Origin: Enterococcus plantarum
GTDB taxonomy: Bacteria > Bacillota > Bacilli > Lactobacillales > Enterococcaceae
Assembly (NCBI RefSeq): GCF_001730295.1
Contig: NZ_MIKA01000002.1
Span: forward strand, 51,161 to 115,160
Direction of reading: 5' to 3'
Length of the DNA: 64,000 nucleotides
Notes under the pieces: generated by a model
What the model was told of the DNA's origin: nothing
What the model saw: only the letters and a program-made list of their open reading frames with translations
Databases searched by the model: none
Made by a program: the position numbers and the translations under genes
Shown: positions 45,405 to 55,399 of the stretch, one piece after another
Layout of the letters: each line of letters opens with the position of its first letter
Numbering within the stretch: the first letter of the stretch is position 1

Positions 45405-47584
45405 TCGAGATCGGCAGAAAATTGAATGGTCGATATCATATTATTGGCAATATCGGTAGCGGTGGAATGGCCAATGTCTTTTTAGCGCATGACTTGATTT
45501 TGGATCGTGACGTAGCCGTCAAAGTCCTTCGTTTTGACTTCCAAAATGATCAAGCAGCTATTCGACGGTTTCAAAGAGAAGCCTTAGCTGCGACTGAATT
45601 GGTTCATCCCAATATCGTTAGTGTCTATGATGTAGGTGAAGAAGATGGGTTGCAGTACTTAGTGATGGAGTATGTTAAAGGAATGGATCTAAAACGGTTT
45701 ATCCAGACCCAATACCCCATTCCATATGCAAAAATCGTTGATATCATGGAACAAATTTTATCAGCTGTTTCACTCGCTCACGAACATAGAATCATTCATA
45801 GAGATTTAAAACCACAAAATATTTTGATGGATGAAAGCGGCGTTGTAAAAATCACCGATTTTGGGATTGCCATTGCGTTAACGGAAACCTCAATCACGCA
45901 AACCAATACCATGTTAGGATCTGTTCACTATTTATCTCCAGAACAAGCTCGCGGTAGTATGGCGACTAATCAGTCTGATGTTTATGCGGTGGGGATTATT
46001 TTATACGAAATGCTGACAGGCAATGTACCATTTGATGGTGAATCAGCTGTTACAATTGCGTTGAAGCATTTTCAAGAAGAGATGCCTTCTGTTAAAATGT
46101 TTGACCCTAATATTCCGCAATCATTGGAAAATGTGGTTTTACATGCAACAGCCAAAGACCCAGCTGACCGCTATAAAACGGCCGAAGAGATGTCGCGTGA
46201 TTTATATACTGTATTGGCTGCAAACCGTTGGAATGAGCCCAAGTGGCAACCAACGGGTTTGATGGGCGAGACCAAAATTTTAACGCCAATCACTGATGAC
46301 ATGGCGATGCCGTCTTCCTTCAATTCGATGGAAACACCATCAGAAGAACAAAATGAACCAGAAGAAACCGACCCGCAAGTAGAGGTGAAAAAGAAGACAA
46401 AGAAACCTTTAATCTTTCTGATCATTTTATTAGTTTTAGGTTTGATTATCGGTGGCGGTGTCTTTTTAGCAGGACAAGGTAGTGGCGAAGTCAAGATTCC
46501 TAATGTAGAAGATAAGACGGAGTCTGAGGCACGTAAGATGTTAGAAGATGCTGGACTGAAAGTTAAAGAGACGACGAAAGAAATTCCAGATGACTCAATC
46601 GCTGAAGGAAAAGTCGTTAAAACAGACCCGGCTATAGATTCTACAGTGAAAAAAAATCGTGAAATTGAACTTTATATAAGCTCTGGGAACAAGAAAATCA
46701 AGCTTGATGATTATGTTGGAGAAGACTATAAAGATGCTATCGAAGCATTAGGTAAATTAGGTTTCAAAGAGAGTCAAATCAAAATTACAAAGGAAACAGA
46801 TTCTAAAGTAGACGAAGACAAAGTCATCAGTCAGACACCAGAACAAGGTGAAGAAGTCGATCCGAAAACAGATGAAATCACATTAATTGTTAGTGAAGGA
46901 CCGGAAGATATCTATTTAGCTGATTACGCAAGTTTAGGCTACAGCTACAATAATGCGGTGACTGAGTTGTTGAGTTATGGAATCAAAGAAAATCAGATTA
47001 CTCGAGTGGATAAACCAAGTGATACAGTAGCAAAAGACTTAGTGATGGCTCAAAATCCAGCTGCAGGGAATCCGTTTAATCCTAAAAAGGGGAAAATTAC
47101 CTTAACCGTAAGTTCTGGACCAGATAAAACAACAACGTCTAGTTCTGAATCAAGTACAGTTGTTTTAGGTAGTTATGCAGAAAATTATACGTACGATAAC
47201 GCAGTAAATGCGTTGATTAATTTAGGGATAAAAGAGAACCAAATCTCAAGGGTAGATGAAGCTAGCGATTTGCCTAAAGGAACTGTTATTTCACAAGATC
47301 CAGGTGCAGGTGCAACATTTGATCTTAAAAATGGTAAAATTACGCTAAAAGTTAGCACAGGACCAAGTAATGTGAGTATCCCAAATTTAATAGGACTTTC
47401 TTCAGCTGAGGCTAAGGCTCAAATTGAAGGTGCTGGCTTGAAGTATGTAGAAGGCTCTGGGGATACGTCAAAAGGAAAAGTAACCAGTATTTCACCAAGT
47501 GTTGGTGATAGTGTTGCAAAAGGGACGTCTGTTACCGTCAATTTCTCAACTACAAATGACCCAACCAATGATGGGGCTAATTAA
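45401..47584 (+). CDS. prkC: Ser/Thr protein kinase with PASTA repeats (PrkC/IreK-like)
   Basis: 727 residues. Kinase domain at 1-275: [29 protein letters not shown] near residue 133, DFGIA, SPEQARG. Linker, one membrane helix at about 334-358 ([22 protein letters not shown]), then five extracellular PASTA repeats (starting [58 protein letters not shown] and [16 protein letters not shown]). It senses cell-wall material and phosphorylates cytoplasmic targets; in E. faecalis IreK is required for intrinsic cephalosporin resistance. Pairs with stp. Confidence 0.95.
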   Translation: MIEIGRKLNGRYHIIGNIGSGGMANVFLAHDLILDRDVAVKVLRFDFQNDQAAIRRFQREALAATELVHPNIVSVYDVGEEDGLQYLVMEYVKGMDLKRFIQTQYPIPYAKIVDIMEQILSAVSLAHEHRIIHRDLKPQNILMDESGVVKITDFGIAIALTETSITQTNTMLGSVHYLSPEQARGSMATNQSDVYAVGIILYEMLTGNVPFDGESAVTIALKHFQEEMPSVKMFDPNIPQSLENVVLHATAKDPADRYKTAEEMSRDLYTVLAANRWNEPKWQPTGLMGETKILTPITDDMAMPSSFNSMETPSEEQNEPEETDPQVEVKKKTKKPLIFLIILLVLGLIIGGGVFLAGQGSGEVKIPNVEDKTESEARKMLEDAGLKVKETTKEIPDDSIAEGKVVKTDPAIDSTVKKNREIELYISSGNKKIKLDDYVGEDYKDAIEALGKLGFKESQIKITKETDSKVDEDKVISQTPEQGEEVDPKTDEITLIVSEGPEDIYLADYASLGYSYNNAVTELLSYGIKENQITRVDKPSDTVAKDLVMAQNPAAGNPFNPKKGKITLTVSSGPDKTTTSSSESSTVVLGSYAENYTYDNAVNALINLGIKENQISRVDEASDLPKGTVISQDPGAGATFDLKNGKITLKVSTGPSNVSIPNLIGLSSAEAKAQIEGAGLKYVEGSGDTSKGKVTSISPSVGDSVAKGTSVTVNFSTTNDPTNDGAN

Positions 47585-47596
47585 ATAAGTACCATA

Positions 47597-47634
47597 AAGT
47601 GATTAAGATAAACAACGTCTTAATCACTTTTTTT
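47597..47634 (+). terminator. Terminator of the priA/def to prkC block
   Basis: AAGTGATTAAGA pairs with TCTTAATCACTT, followed by seven T. Confidence 0.87.
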
Positions 47635-47714
47635 ATGTGAAAAAGCGATTTATCTAGCCCTGCGTTTAGCTTTTCTTCAACCTATGGTAAAATGGAACCA
47701 ATAGAAACGAGGAG

Positions 47715-48614
47715 GTGGCATTTCTGAAAGGTCAAATCAGAAAAGCATTAAGTGGGTTTTACTACATTTATGCAGATGGTGCAACATTTCAAACGAGAGC
47801 CCGAGGGAATTTTCGCAATCGAAAAATCACCCCGTTGGTTGGCGACGAAGTCATGTTTGAGAGCGATAACCCAACCGATGGCTATTTGCTTGAAGTTTTT
47901 CCAAGACATAACGAATTGGTGCGCCCACCTGTGGCGAATGTAGATCAAGGAGTCATCGTTATGAGCATGATCGAACCTAATTTTTCGTACAATCTAATGG
48001 ATCGCTTTTTAGTCACACTAGAAGACAAAAAAATCGCCCCAATCATTTATTTAACAAAAGTCGATTTGCTAGCTGGAACAGAATCAGTGAGTGTAGCAGA
48101 GGTCAAAAAAGTTTATGAAGAAATCGGTTATCCTGTGATTGCTGCAACAAAGGCCAATGATGAAGAAGCAGTTCGGACTTTGGAGCAGTTTTTCCCTGAA
48201 CGCTTGACTGTTTTTATGGGGCAATCAGGTGCAGGGAAATCCACTTTATTAAATAAAATTTCTCCTGACTTACAACTAGCGACGGATGAAATTTCTGAAT
48301 CATTAGGTCGAGGAAAGCATACGACCCGACACGTGGAACTTTTACCGCTATATGATGGCTTAGTTGCAGATACACCAGGATTTAGTTCCATTGACTTTTT
48401 AGAAATGGAAACAACAGAGTTACCAAAACAATTTCCCGAATTTGTAGAAGCCTCATCTTCCTGTAAGTTTCGTGAATGTATGCATCGTAAAGAACCAGGT
48501 TGTGAAGTGAAAGAACGCGTAGAATCAGGAGCAATTGCTCAGACGCGTTATGATAACTATCTGCAGTTTTTACTAGAAATTGAAAATCGCAGACCAATAT
48601 ATAAGAAAAAATAG
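47715..48614 (+). CDS. rsgA: Ribosome small-subunit-dependent GTPase A
   Basis: Up to 299 residues. OB-fold (KGQIRKALSGFYYIYADGATFQTRARGNFR), circularly permuted GTPase with G4 YLTKVDLL, G1 GQSGAGKSTLLNKI, G3 DTPGFSS and zinc ligands CKFRECMHRKEPGCEV. Assembles the 30S subunit in late maturation. The canonical GTG at 47715 overlaps the only ribosome-binding site (GAGGAGG), whereas CTG at 47724 has ideal 8-nt spacing and matches where homologues begin (KGQI..). GTG is used here for convention; CTG at 47724 is a serious candidate. Confidence 0.88.
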   Translation: MAFLKGQIRKALSGFYYIYADGATFQTRARGNFRNRKITPLVGDEVMFESDNPTDGYLLEVFPRHNELVRPPVANVDQGVIVMSMIEPNFSYNLMDRFLVTLEDKKIAPIIYLTKVDLLAGTESVSVAEVKKVYEEIGYPVIAATKANDEEAVRTLEQFFPERLTVFMGQSGAGKSTLLNKISPDLQLATDEISESLGRGKHTTRHVELLPLYDGLVADTPGFSSIDFLEMETTELPKQFPEFVEASSSCKFRECMHRKEPGCEVKERVESGAIAQTRYDNYLQFLLEIENRRPIYKKK

Positions 48615-48717
48615 AACTGACTTAGCATAGAATGAGTATCACTATTCATAGTTATGTAACCTACTGACGTAGTGTCAGCGAGTAAACAGACCTAAAAAAA
48701 TAAAAGGAGTGGCTTCA

Positions 48718-49368
48718 ATGAAACTAGCACCATCGATTTTAAGTGCCGATTTTGCCAATTTAGAAAGAGATATTCAGTTAGTCGAAAAATTAGGAGCAGA
48801 CTATATTCATGTGGACGTAATGGATGGTCAATTTGTCCCTAACATTACTTTGGGACCTAACGTGGTTTCAGCGATTCGACCAGTGACTAAGTTACCACTG
48901 GATGTTCACTTGATGATTGTTCAGCCAGAAAATTACATTGAAGCATTTGCGAAAGCTGGAGCAGATATTATTACTGTTCATGCAGAATCAACGACACATA
49001 TCCATCGTGCTATCCAAATGATCAATGCATCAGGAGTGAAGTCGGGTGTTGTGATCAATCCGGGGACCCCTTTGTCTGCGATCGAATATGTACTGGATTT
49101 AGTTGATCAAGTTTTGATTATGACAGTGAACCCAGGATTTGGAGGACAATCATTCATAGAAAGTTCTTTGAACAAAATCGCTCAGTTAAAAGAGTGGAAA
49201 GAAACAAAAGGCTATACTTATGATATTGAAGTGGACGGTGGAATTGTTCCAGAAACTGCGAAACGTTGTAAAGAAGCGGGTGCAAATGTGTTTGTAGCAG
49301 GTTCATATATCTATGATTCAGAAAGTCCTAAAGATCGGATCGACGCGTTGAGAGCTGTGTTGGATTAA
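48718..49368 (+). CDS. rpe: Ribulose-phosphate 3-epimerase
   Basis: 216 residues from ATG 48718, with AAAGGAG about 8 nt upstream; an in-frame GTG at 48709 overlaps the ribosome-binding site. TIM-barrel: KLAPSILSADFANLERDI, VDVMDGQFVPNITLGP, DVHLMIVQPE, NPGFGGQSFIESS and EVDGGIVPETAK. Interconverts ribulose-5-P and xylulose-5-P in the pentose phosphate pathway. The stop and the thiN start share an A (TAATG), so translation is coupled. Confidence 0.94.
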   Translation: MKLAPSILSADFANLERDIQLVEKLGADYIHVDVMDGQFVPNITLGPNVVSAIRPVTKLPLDVHLMIVQPENYIEAFAKAGADIITVHAESTTHIHRAIQMINASGVKSGVVINPGTPLSAIEYVLDLVDQVLIMTVNPGFGGQSFIESSLNKIAQLKEWKETKGYTYDIEVDGGIVPETAKRCKEAGANVFVAGSYIYDSESPKDRIDALRAVLD

Positions 49369-50012
49369 TGAAAATTCTTCTTGTGGCAGGCGGTTCGCCA
49401 AAGGAGTGGCCGCAGTTTGACTCGGTAGATTTTGATTATTTTGTGGGAATCGATCGAGGCAGCTTATATATTTTGGAACAGGGCTGGTCATTAGATTTGG
49501 CAGTGGGAGATTTTGACTCTTTAACGAATGATGAACAGCAGATCGTTCGAAAACAAGCCAAAGAACTAGTTAAAGCACAAGCAGAAAAAGATGATACAGA
49601 TACACAACTAGCTTTGGCGCTTGCAATCAAAAAATTCCCAGAGGCACAAATCATGATCATCGGCGCAACAGGTGGTCGTTTGGATCACTTTTTAGCCAAT
49701 TTGTGGTTGCCATTTGAACCCCGTTTTCAAGCGTTTGCCCATCAAATAAAAGTAAAAGATCATCAAAATAGTATCGCGTATTATCTTCCAGGGGAATATG
49801 TGATAAAAAAAGAAACAAAGATGGATTATTTAGCTTACTGTTGTTTAACACCGGTTAAAAACCTGACGTTAACAGATAGTAAATATACACTAGATCATGT
49901 GAATGTTGCGATTCCTACTTCTTACGCAAGTAATGAATTTATAGGAGAAACGGCTGGGTTTTCATTTGATACAGGAATGATTGCTGTGATTCAAAGTCGC
50001 GATGATAAATAA
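49368..50012 (+). CDS. thiN: Thiamine pyrophosphokinase
   Basis: 214 residues. LLVAGGSPKEWPQ, VGIDRGSLYILEQG, LAVGDFDSLTNDE, KDDTDTQLALALAIKKFPEAQIMIIGATGGRLDHFLANL, which is the substrate-binding and catalytic core of TPK. Converts thiamine to its diphosphate. It ends the rsgA-rpe-thiN set, terminated by a perfect palindrome. Confidence 0.93.
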   Translation: MKILLVAGGSPKEWPQFDSVDFDYFVGIDRGSLYILEQGWSLDLAVGDFDSLTNDEQQIVRKQAKELVKAQAEKDDTDTQLALALAIKKFPEAQIMIIGATGGRLDHFLANLWLPFEPRFQAFAHQIKVKDHQNSIAYYLPGEYVIKKETKMDYLAYCCLTPVKNLTLTDSKYTLDHVNVAIPTSYASNEFIGETAGFSFDTGMIAVIQSRDDK

Positions 50013-50044
50013 AAAAAGCTGAACGGCATGCCGTTCAGCTTTTT
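50011..50044. terminator. Terminator between thiN and rpmB
   Basis: AAAAAGCTGAACGG CATG CCGTTCAGCTTTTT, a fully palindromic stem with flanking A and T runs, so it works for both convergent genes. Confidence 0.9.
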
Positions 50045-50056
50045 GATGACGTTCTA

Positions 50057-50245
50057 TTAAACACGCTCGATTTTACCAGATTTCAAAGCACGAGTTGACA
50101 CCCAAACTTTTTTAGGTTTACCGTCTATTAATACACGAACTTTTTGCAAGTTAGGTTTAACAGTACGTTTAGTAGCGTTCATTGCATGTGAGCGGTTATT
50201 GCCGCTGCTTGTCTTACGACCAGTAAAGTAACATACTTTTGCCAT
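50057..50245 (-). CDS. rpmB: 50S ribosomal protein L28
   Basis: 62 residues: [62 protein letters not shown], a complete bL28. Cys5 is retained, but a second-cysteine zinc pair is not seen. Preceded by AAAGGAGGAAAC. The gene is opposite to the asp23-fakA operon, as in other Firmicutes. Confidence 0.96.
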   Translation of the reverse strand: MAKVCYFTGRKTSSGNNRSHAMNATKRTVKPNLQKVRVLIDGKPKKVWVSTRALKSGKIERV

Positions 50246-50511
50246 TTTTAGTTTCCTCCTTTGCTTTGATCTCGGAGCGATGATTTTCAGCTCATACTAA
50301 CTTAATTTATCATAGAAAACAGTTTTTTGCAAGGGGGTTTTCAAATCAGTTTGACATTTCCCCTGAAACGATGTAAATTATACAATTATTGGCAAATTAG
50401 ATGAGACGCTCTATAATTATCTAGATAAGTTCCTTTTCATTGAGGTACGGCTATGTTAAAATATTATAGAAGAAAATAGGGCAATTGTGCTCTTTAAGGA
50501 GGCTTTCATCA

Positions 50512-50874
50512 ATGGCTGTAAAAATCAAAACACCAGCAGGCACCATTGAGATTACCAATGAGGTTATTGCCACTGTAGTTGGCGGTGCTGCGACAGATAT
50601 CTACGGAATCGTCGGTATGGCTAGTAAAAACCAAATCAAAGATAATTTAAATGGCATTTTGCGCAAAGAAAATTATTCTAAAGGCGTGGTCGTGCGACAA
50701 GAAGAAAATGGCGTTGCGGTCGACGTATATACAATCGTAAGTTATGGAACAAAAATTTCAGAAGTATCTCGTAATGTCCAAGAAAAAGTAAAGTACAACC
50801 TTGAAACACTATTAGGTGTGACTGCTAATTCAGTCAACGTATTTGTGCAAGGTGTTCGTGTGTTGCCTGACTAG
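50512..50874 (+). CDS. Asp23/Gls24 family envelope stress protein (YloU-like)
   Basis: 120 residues from ATG 50512 with AAGGAGG nine bases upstream; a longer in-frame reading is not supported. VKIKTPAGTIEITNEVIATVVGGAATDIYGIVGMAS followed by YSKGVVVRQEENGVAVDVYTIVSYGTKISEVSRNVQEKVKYNLETLLGVTANSVNVFVQGVRV is the Asp23 (DUF322) domain. Precedes fakA, as in other Firmicutes. Family members are abundant at the membrane; function unclear. Confidence 0.93.
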   Translation: MAVKIKTPAGTIEITNEVIATVVGGAATDIYGIVGMASKNQIKDNLNGILRKENYSKGVVVRQEENGVAVDVYTIVSYGTKISEVSRNVQEKVKYNLETLLGVTANSVNVFVQGVRVLPD

Positions 50875-50947
50875 GTAGCCAGCTGTTAGCAATGATTTAG
50901 CGATTTACTTTTTTGAAGTTTGGCTGGACGTGATTGTTCCACTTTTT

Positions 50948-51066
50948 ATTGATCTAGCTCCACGAACCAGACCTCTCAACAAATAGATAAAATGCCGAAA
51001 AGACAAAAAGCATCTTTCCTGCATTTTCCTAATTTGTTCGAGGGCTAAGCGGTTCGTTTCGCTTTT
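50948..51066 (+). repeat. Family-B repeat upstream of fakA
   Basis: TATTGATCTAGCTCCACGAACCAGACCTCTCAACAAA..CATTTTCCTAATTTG..GGCTAAGCGGTTCGTTTCGCTTTT. ACGAACC near its start is complementary to GGTTCGT near its end, so it can fold into a long hairpin. It lies in the gap between asp23 and fakA and ends about 20 bp before the fakA ribosome-binding site. Confidence 0.72.
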
Positions 51067-51101
51067 CTATGCAACAGGAATCTCAAAGGAGGATTTTTTA
51101 G

Positions 51102-52775
51102 GTGAATGTAACAGAAATCAGTGCAAGTCAGTTCCAAGAGATGGTTCAGGCTGGTGCGAGTCGTTTGCATGTGAATGCAGAGTATGTCAACTCATTGAAC
51201 GTTTTCCCTGTGCCAGATGGCGATACAGGAACAAATATGAACTTATCTATGACGAGTGGAGCGAAGGCTGTAGCCGATTCTCGCTCTGAAAAAGTCGGAG
51301 AACTAACAACAATTCTGTCAAAAGGATTATTGATGGGTGCTAGAGGGAACTCTGGTGTTATCTTATCACAATTATTCCGTGGCTTTTCTAAACAAATTCC
51401 GGATGTTGAAACGTTGAACGCAAAAGATTTAGCAGCAGCGTTTACGCACGGTGTGGAGACTGCTTATAAAGCAGTGATGAAACCTGTAGAAGGTACAATT
51501 CTGACTGTTTCTCGTGAAGCTGCCCGTTCTGGTGAACGCAAAGCAAAAGAAACCGACGACTGTATCGAAGTAATGCAGGCCGTTGTGAAAGGTGCAAAAC
51601 GTGCGTTGGCTAAAACACCTGATCTTTTACCAGTATTAAAAGAAGTCGGTGTAGTCGATAGTGGTGGCCAAGGCTTATTATTTATCTATGAAGGATTTTT
51701 AGAAGCATTGTCAGGTGAATTTTTAGCAACAGAAGTGTATGAGCCAAGTCCTGGTGAAATGGACGAGATGGTCAATGCTGAACATCACCGTGGCGTTAGC
51801 GGACATGTTGCGACTGAAGACATCAAGTTCGGTTACTGTACAGAAATCATGGTTCAAATCGGTGAAGGTCCAACTGTGGACAGTGATTTCGATTATGAAA
51901 CATTTAGAAACTACTTAAACGAATTGGGTGATTCGTTACTTGTCGTAAACGACGATGAAATCATCAAGGTTCATGTGCATACTGAACATCCAGGTGAAGT
52001 GATGAATTATGGTCAAAAATTCGGTTCATTAGTGAAAATCAAAGTAGATAACATGCGTTTACAGCATGAAACGTTAGTTGAGCATGACGCTCAAGCGGCA
52101 GTTGTTCAAAAAGCACGCGTTCCTTACGCAGTGATTGCAATAGCAGCAGGAGAAGGTGTTCAAGACTTATTCCGCAGCCTTGGTGCAAGCTATATCATTA
52201 GTGGCGGTCAAACAATGAATCCTAGTACTGAAGATATCTTGAAAGCTGTTAAAGAAGTAAACGCTGACCAAGTGATTATCTTGCCTAACAACAAAAACAT
52301 CTTCATGGCAGCTGATCAAGCGGCAGAAGTAGCAGATATTCCAGTAGCGGTCGTGCCAACAAAAACAATCTCTCAGGGAATGACAGCGATGCTTGCATTC
52401 AATGATCAACAAACACTTGAAGAAAATAAAGCAACAATGACAGAAATGATCGAAAGTGTTGTTAGCGGGCAGGTAACAACAGCTGTACGTGACACAACGA
52501 TTGATAACGTTGAAATCAAAAAAGATGACTATCTAGGGATGATCGACGGCAAAATCGTAGTATCTGAACCAGATATGTTTAAAGCATCATTGGACACATT
52601 GAAACGCATGATCGATGAAGACACAGAAATCGTAACAATTATTGTCGGTGAAGGTGGTACAATGAAAGAAGCTGAAAAATTTGTAGAAGCGTTGACTGCT
52701 GAATATGAAGAGATAGAAACAGAACTTCATGAGGGCGGACAACCGGTTTATCCATACCTGTTTTCAGCGGAATAA
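51102..52775 (+). CDS. fakA: DAK2/DegV-associated fatty acid kinase FakA
   Basis: 557 residues from GTG 51102 with AAAGGAGG upstream. N-terminal DhaL-like domain: NVFPVPDGDTGTNMNLSM (ATP/Mg-binding), GLLMGARGNSGVILSQLFRGF; then EVGVVDSGGQGLLFIYEGFLEAL, a central HTEHPGEVM stretch and a C-terminal sensor domain (YAVIAIAAGEGVQDLFRSLGASYIISGGQTMNPSTEDIL). FakA phosphorylates exogenous fatty acids held by FakB, feeding the PlsX/PlsY acyl-phosphate pathway; plsX is downstream. Confidence 0.92.
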   Translation: MNVTEISASQFQEMVQAGASRLHVNAEYVNSLNVFPVPDGDTGTNMNLSMTSGAKAVADSRSEKVGELTTILSKGLLMGARGNSGVILSQLFRGFSKQIPDVETLNAKDLAAAFTHGVETAYKAVMKPVEGTILTVSREAARSGERKAKETDDCIEVMQAVVKGAKRALAKTPDLLPVLKEVGVVDSGGQGLLFIYEGFLEALSGEFLATEVYEPSPGEMDEMVNAEHHRGVSGHVATEDIKFGYCTEIMVQIGEGPTVDSDFDYETFRNYLNELGDSLLVVNDDEIIKVHVHTEHPGEVMNYGQKFGSLVKIKVDNMRLQHETLVEHDAQAAVVQKARVPYAVIAIAAGEGVQDLFRSLGASYIISGGQTMNPSTEDILKAVKEVNADQVIILPNNKNIFMAADQAAEVADIPVAVVPTKTISQGMTAMLAFNDQQTLEENKATMTEMIESVVSGQVTTAVRDTTIDNVEIKKDDYLGMIDGKIVVSEPDMFKASLDTLKRMIDEDTEIVTIIVGEGGTMKEAEKFVEALTAEYEEIETELHEGGQPVYPYLFSAE

Positions 52776-52790
52776 TAAATGACTTATTGA

Positions 52791-52965
52791 AGAGCCTGGG
52801 ACATAACTAAAAAGGTTATGTTTCAGGCTCTTAGTAACCGAATAAACGGTGGGCGAAGAAGCAACTCCTTCGGAAATAAGCCGGAATTCACAAAAATTTG
52901 AAGAGTAATTTTCGTAAATTCCTTCTTATTTCTCGGAGTTAAACACTTCTGTCCCAACCTCTTTT
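52791..52965. repeat. Family-A repeat, full-length (reverse orientation)
   Basis: AAGAGCCTGGGACATAACTAAAAAGGTTATG..CAGGCTCTT terminator hairpin, then GTAACCGAATAAACGGTGGGCG, and the long AACTCC/GGAGTT hairpin. Lies between fakA and recG; near identical to the copy at 36094-36270. Confidence 0.88.
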
Positions 52966-53028
52966 TCTATAGAGAATAAACAAATGAAAAGTAATACACG
53001 TATCTATTTAATGAGAGGAGGAAGAGTG

Positions 53029-55065
53029 GTGAATTTATCGGATGATATCAGTGTCTTGACAGGCGTTGGGCCAAAACGTGCTGAGAATTTAAAGGAATTA
53101 GGCATTTATACAATAGAAGAGTTATTGTCCTACTATCCTTTTCGATATGATGATATCCAAGAAAAGGAATTAAATGAAATTCAGGATCAAGAAAAAGTCA
53201 CGCTAAAAGGTTTAGTTGTATCCGAACCAGTCGTGAGCCGTTATGGCTATAAAAAAAGTCGCATGATGTTTCGGATGATGCAAGACCATGCGGTAATCAA
53301 CGTGTCCTTCTTTAATCAACCGTATTTAAAAGACAAAATCGTGATGTCTGAAGAAATCGCAGTTTATGGAAAATGGGATGCGAAACGGAAATCATTAAAC
53401 GGCATGAAAATTTTAGCAGCTCAAAATGACGGAGAAGATTTCGCTCCGATCTATCATGTAAACAAAAAAGTTCGACAAAGTAGTTTGATCCAGCTGATTC
53501 GCACTGGCTTTGAAAAGTACGGGAATTTTATTCCAGAGTTTTTGCCAGAAACATTAGTAGAGAAATATCGCTTAATGCCAAGAAAAGAAGCGATGTTTGC
53601 AATGCATTTTCCAAATAATCCAGAAGAAAGCCATCAAGCGAAGCGGCGTGTTGTTTTTGAAGAATTTTTCTTGTTCCAATTGAAAATGCAAGGGTTGAAG
53701 AGAAGAGAAAAAGCAGAAAAAAATGGGTTGAGTGTTCAGTACGATGTGGATCGCTTAAAGACATTTACGCAGAAACTCCCTTTTGAACTGACGGACGCTC
53801 AAAAGAAAGTAACAAACGAAATTTGTCGGGATTTAATGAGCCCGAATCATATGCAGCGTTTATTACAAGGCGATGTAGGGAGTGGGAAAACGGTTGTTGC
53901 GGCAATTGCTCTTTACGCGACGATGACAGCTGGCTTTCAGGGTGCTTTAATGGTGCCGACAGAGATTTTGGCGCAACAGCATATGGAAAGCCTTCAGCAA
54001 TTGTACGATCCCTTAGAAGTTCGTACAGCCCTACTAACTGGATCGACTAAAACTAAAGAGCGACGAATGATTCTTGAACAGCTTGCGACAGGTGAGATCG
54101 ATATTATTATTGGAACGCACGCATTGATTCAAGAAGATGTCCGTTTCCGCCGACTAGGTTTAGTCATTACAGATGAACAACATCGATTTGGTGTGAATCA
54201 ACGCCGAATCTTAAGAGAAAAAGGGTTAAAACCAGATGTTTTATTTATGACCGCAACACCGATCCCAAGAACATTGGCCATTACGGCTTTTGGTGAGATG
54301 GATGTTTCGATCATTGATGAAATGCCAGCAGGTCGGATTCCAATAGAGACACGCTGGATAAGACCTCCTCAACTAGATACAGTTTTAGAGTGGATGGAAA
54401 AAGAATTGGCACATGGGCACCAAGCCTATGTGATTTGCCCGTTGATCGAAGAATCAGAAGCGCTAGATGTAAAGAATGCTACGGAGATTTTTGAACATAT
54501 GTCGGCATTCTTTAATCCTACATATCAAGTTGGTTTGCTTCATGGAAAAATGAAAAACCAAGAAAAAGAAGAAATTATGCAGGAGTTCAAAGAAAATAAC
54601 TTGCAGTTGCTAGTTTCTACAACAGTGATCGAAGTCGGAGTCAATGTTCCAAACGCCACAGTCATGCTTATTATGGATGCTGATCGATTTGGACTAGCGC
54701 AATTGCACCAGCTTCGTGGACGCGTTGGTCGAGGTTCAGAAGCTTCTTATTGTATTTTAGTTGCTAACCCAAAGAACGAAATGGGTGTGGAGCGAATGAA
54801 AATTATGACAGAAACGAATAATGGGTTTGTACTAAGTGAAAAAGATTTAGAGTTGCGAGGACCAGGCGAAGTCTTTGGCGCTAGACAATCAGGTGTGCCG
54901 CAATTTGCTGTAGGCGATATTGTGACAGACGTCAATATTTTGGAGGTTGCGCGTCAAGAAGCGAGTACGATTTGGACAAAAGAGCAATGGTGGGTCTTGC
55001 CAGAGTATCGTGGTATTGCTGATAAGATTAAGCCAAATGATGACGAGCAACAGTTTTTTGACTAA
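53029..55065 (+). CDS. recG: ATP-dependent DNA helicase RecG
   Basis: 678 residues from the GTG at 53029, with AGGAGG (53016-53021) 7 nt before; earlier in-frame codons from 52984 lie upstream of or within the ribosome-binding site. N-terminal wedge domain (VLTGVGPKRAENLKELGIYTIEELLSYYPFRYDD), helicase: GDVGSGKTVVAA, DEQHRFGVNQR, MTATPIPRT, IEVGVNVPNATVMLIMDADRFGLAQLHQLRGRVGRG. Regresses stalled forks and Holliday junctions. Confidence 0.94.
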   Translation: MNLSDDISVLTGVGPKRAENLKELGIYTIEELLSYYPFRYDDIQEKELNEIQDQEKVTLKGLVVSEPVVSRYGYKKSRMMFRMMQDHAVINVSFFNQPYLKDKIVMSEEIAVYGKWDAKRKSLNGMKILAAQNDGEDFAPIYHVNKKVRQSSLIQLIRTGFEKYGNFIPEFLPETLVEKYRLMPRKEAMFAMHFPNNPEESHQAKRRVVFEEFFLFQLKMQGLKRREKAEKNGLSVQYDVDRLKTFTQKLPFELTDAQKKVTNEICRDLMSPNHMQRLLQGDVGSGKTVVAAIALYATMTAGFQGALMVPTEILAQQHMESLQQLYDPLEVRTALLTGSTKTKERRMILEQLATGEIDIIIGTHALIQEDVRFRRLGLVITDEQHRFGVNQRRILREKGLKPDVLFMTATPIPRTLAITAFGEMDVSIIDEMPAGRIPIETRWIRPPQLDTVLEWMEKELAHGHQAYVICPLIEESEALDVKNATEIFEHMSAFFNPTYQVGLLHGKMKNQEKEEIMQEFKENNLQLLVSTTVIEVGVNVPNATVMLIMDADRFGLAQLHQLRGRVGRGSEASYCILVANPKNEMGVERMKIMTETNNGFVLSEKDLELRGPGEVFGARQSGVPQFAVGDIVTDVNILEVARQEASTIWTKEQWWVLPEYRGIADKIKPNDDEQQFFD

Positions 55066-55112
55066 TCGTATTAAGACATTACAAAGAACTAAAGGCAAGT
55101 ATGAATGCATTC

Positions 55113-55352
55113 TCGTTGATCTAGCTGTATGAGTCAGCTCTTCGGAAAAAAGATGAATGTTATTGGTGATAAAGAACTCACAAACAGAATTCCCTATTTT
55201 TCTGCCAGAGCTAAACGACACATTCAGCTTTTCGTTGATCCAGCTACACAAATCAACTCTCAAGGAAAATAGACAATCTGTCTATGAAACCAAAAGCGTT
55301 TCTTAGTCAGATTCCTAATTTTCATGAGAGTTAAACACTTTGTTCCGCTTTT
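55113..55352 (+). repeat. Family-B repeat, two tandem 120-bp units, upstream of plsX
   Basis: Unit 1 (55113-55232): CGTTGATCTAGCTGTATGAGTC, AGCTCTTCGGAAAAAAGATGAA, CCCTATTTTTC, AGCTAAACGACACATTCAGCTTTT. Unit 2 (55233-55352): CGTTGATCCAGCTACACAAATC, CTCAAGGAAAATAG, CCTAATTTTC, GTTAAACACTTTGTTCCGCTTTT. The two share unit length and landmark order. The end runs into TATACT, probably a plsX promoter. Compare the gmk and fakA copies. Confidence 0.78.
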
Positions 55353-55399
55353 CAATATGTTATACTATTTATTGTAATTTACCTAGGAGGGACTATGTT

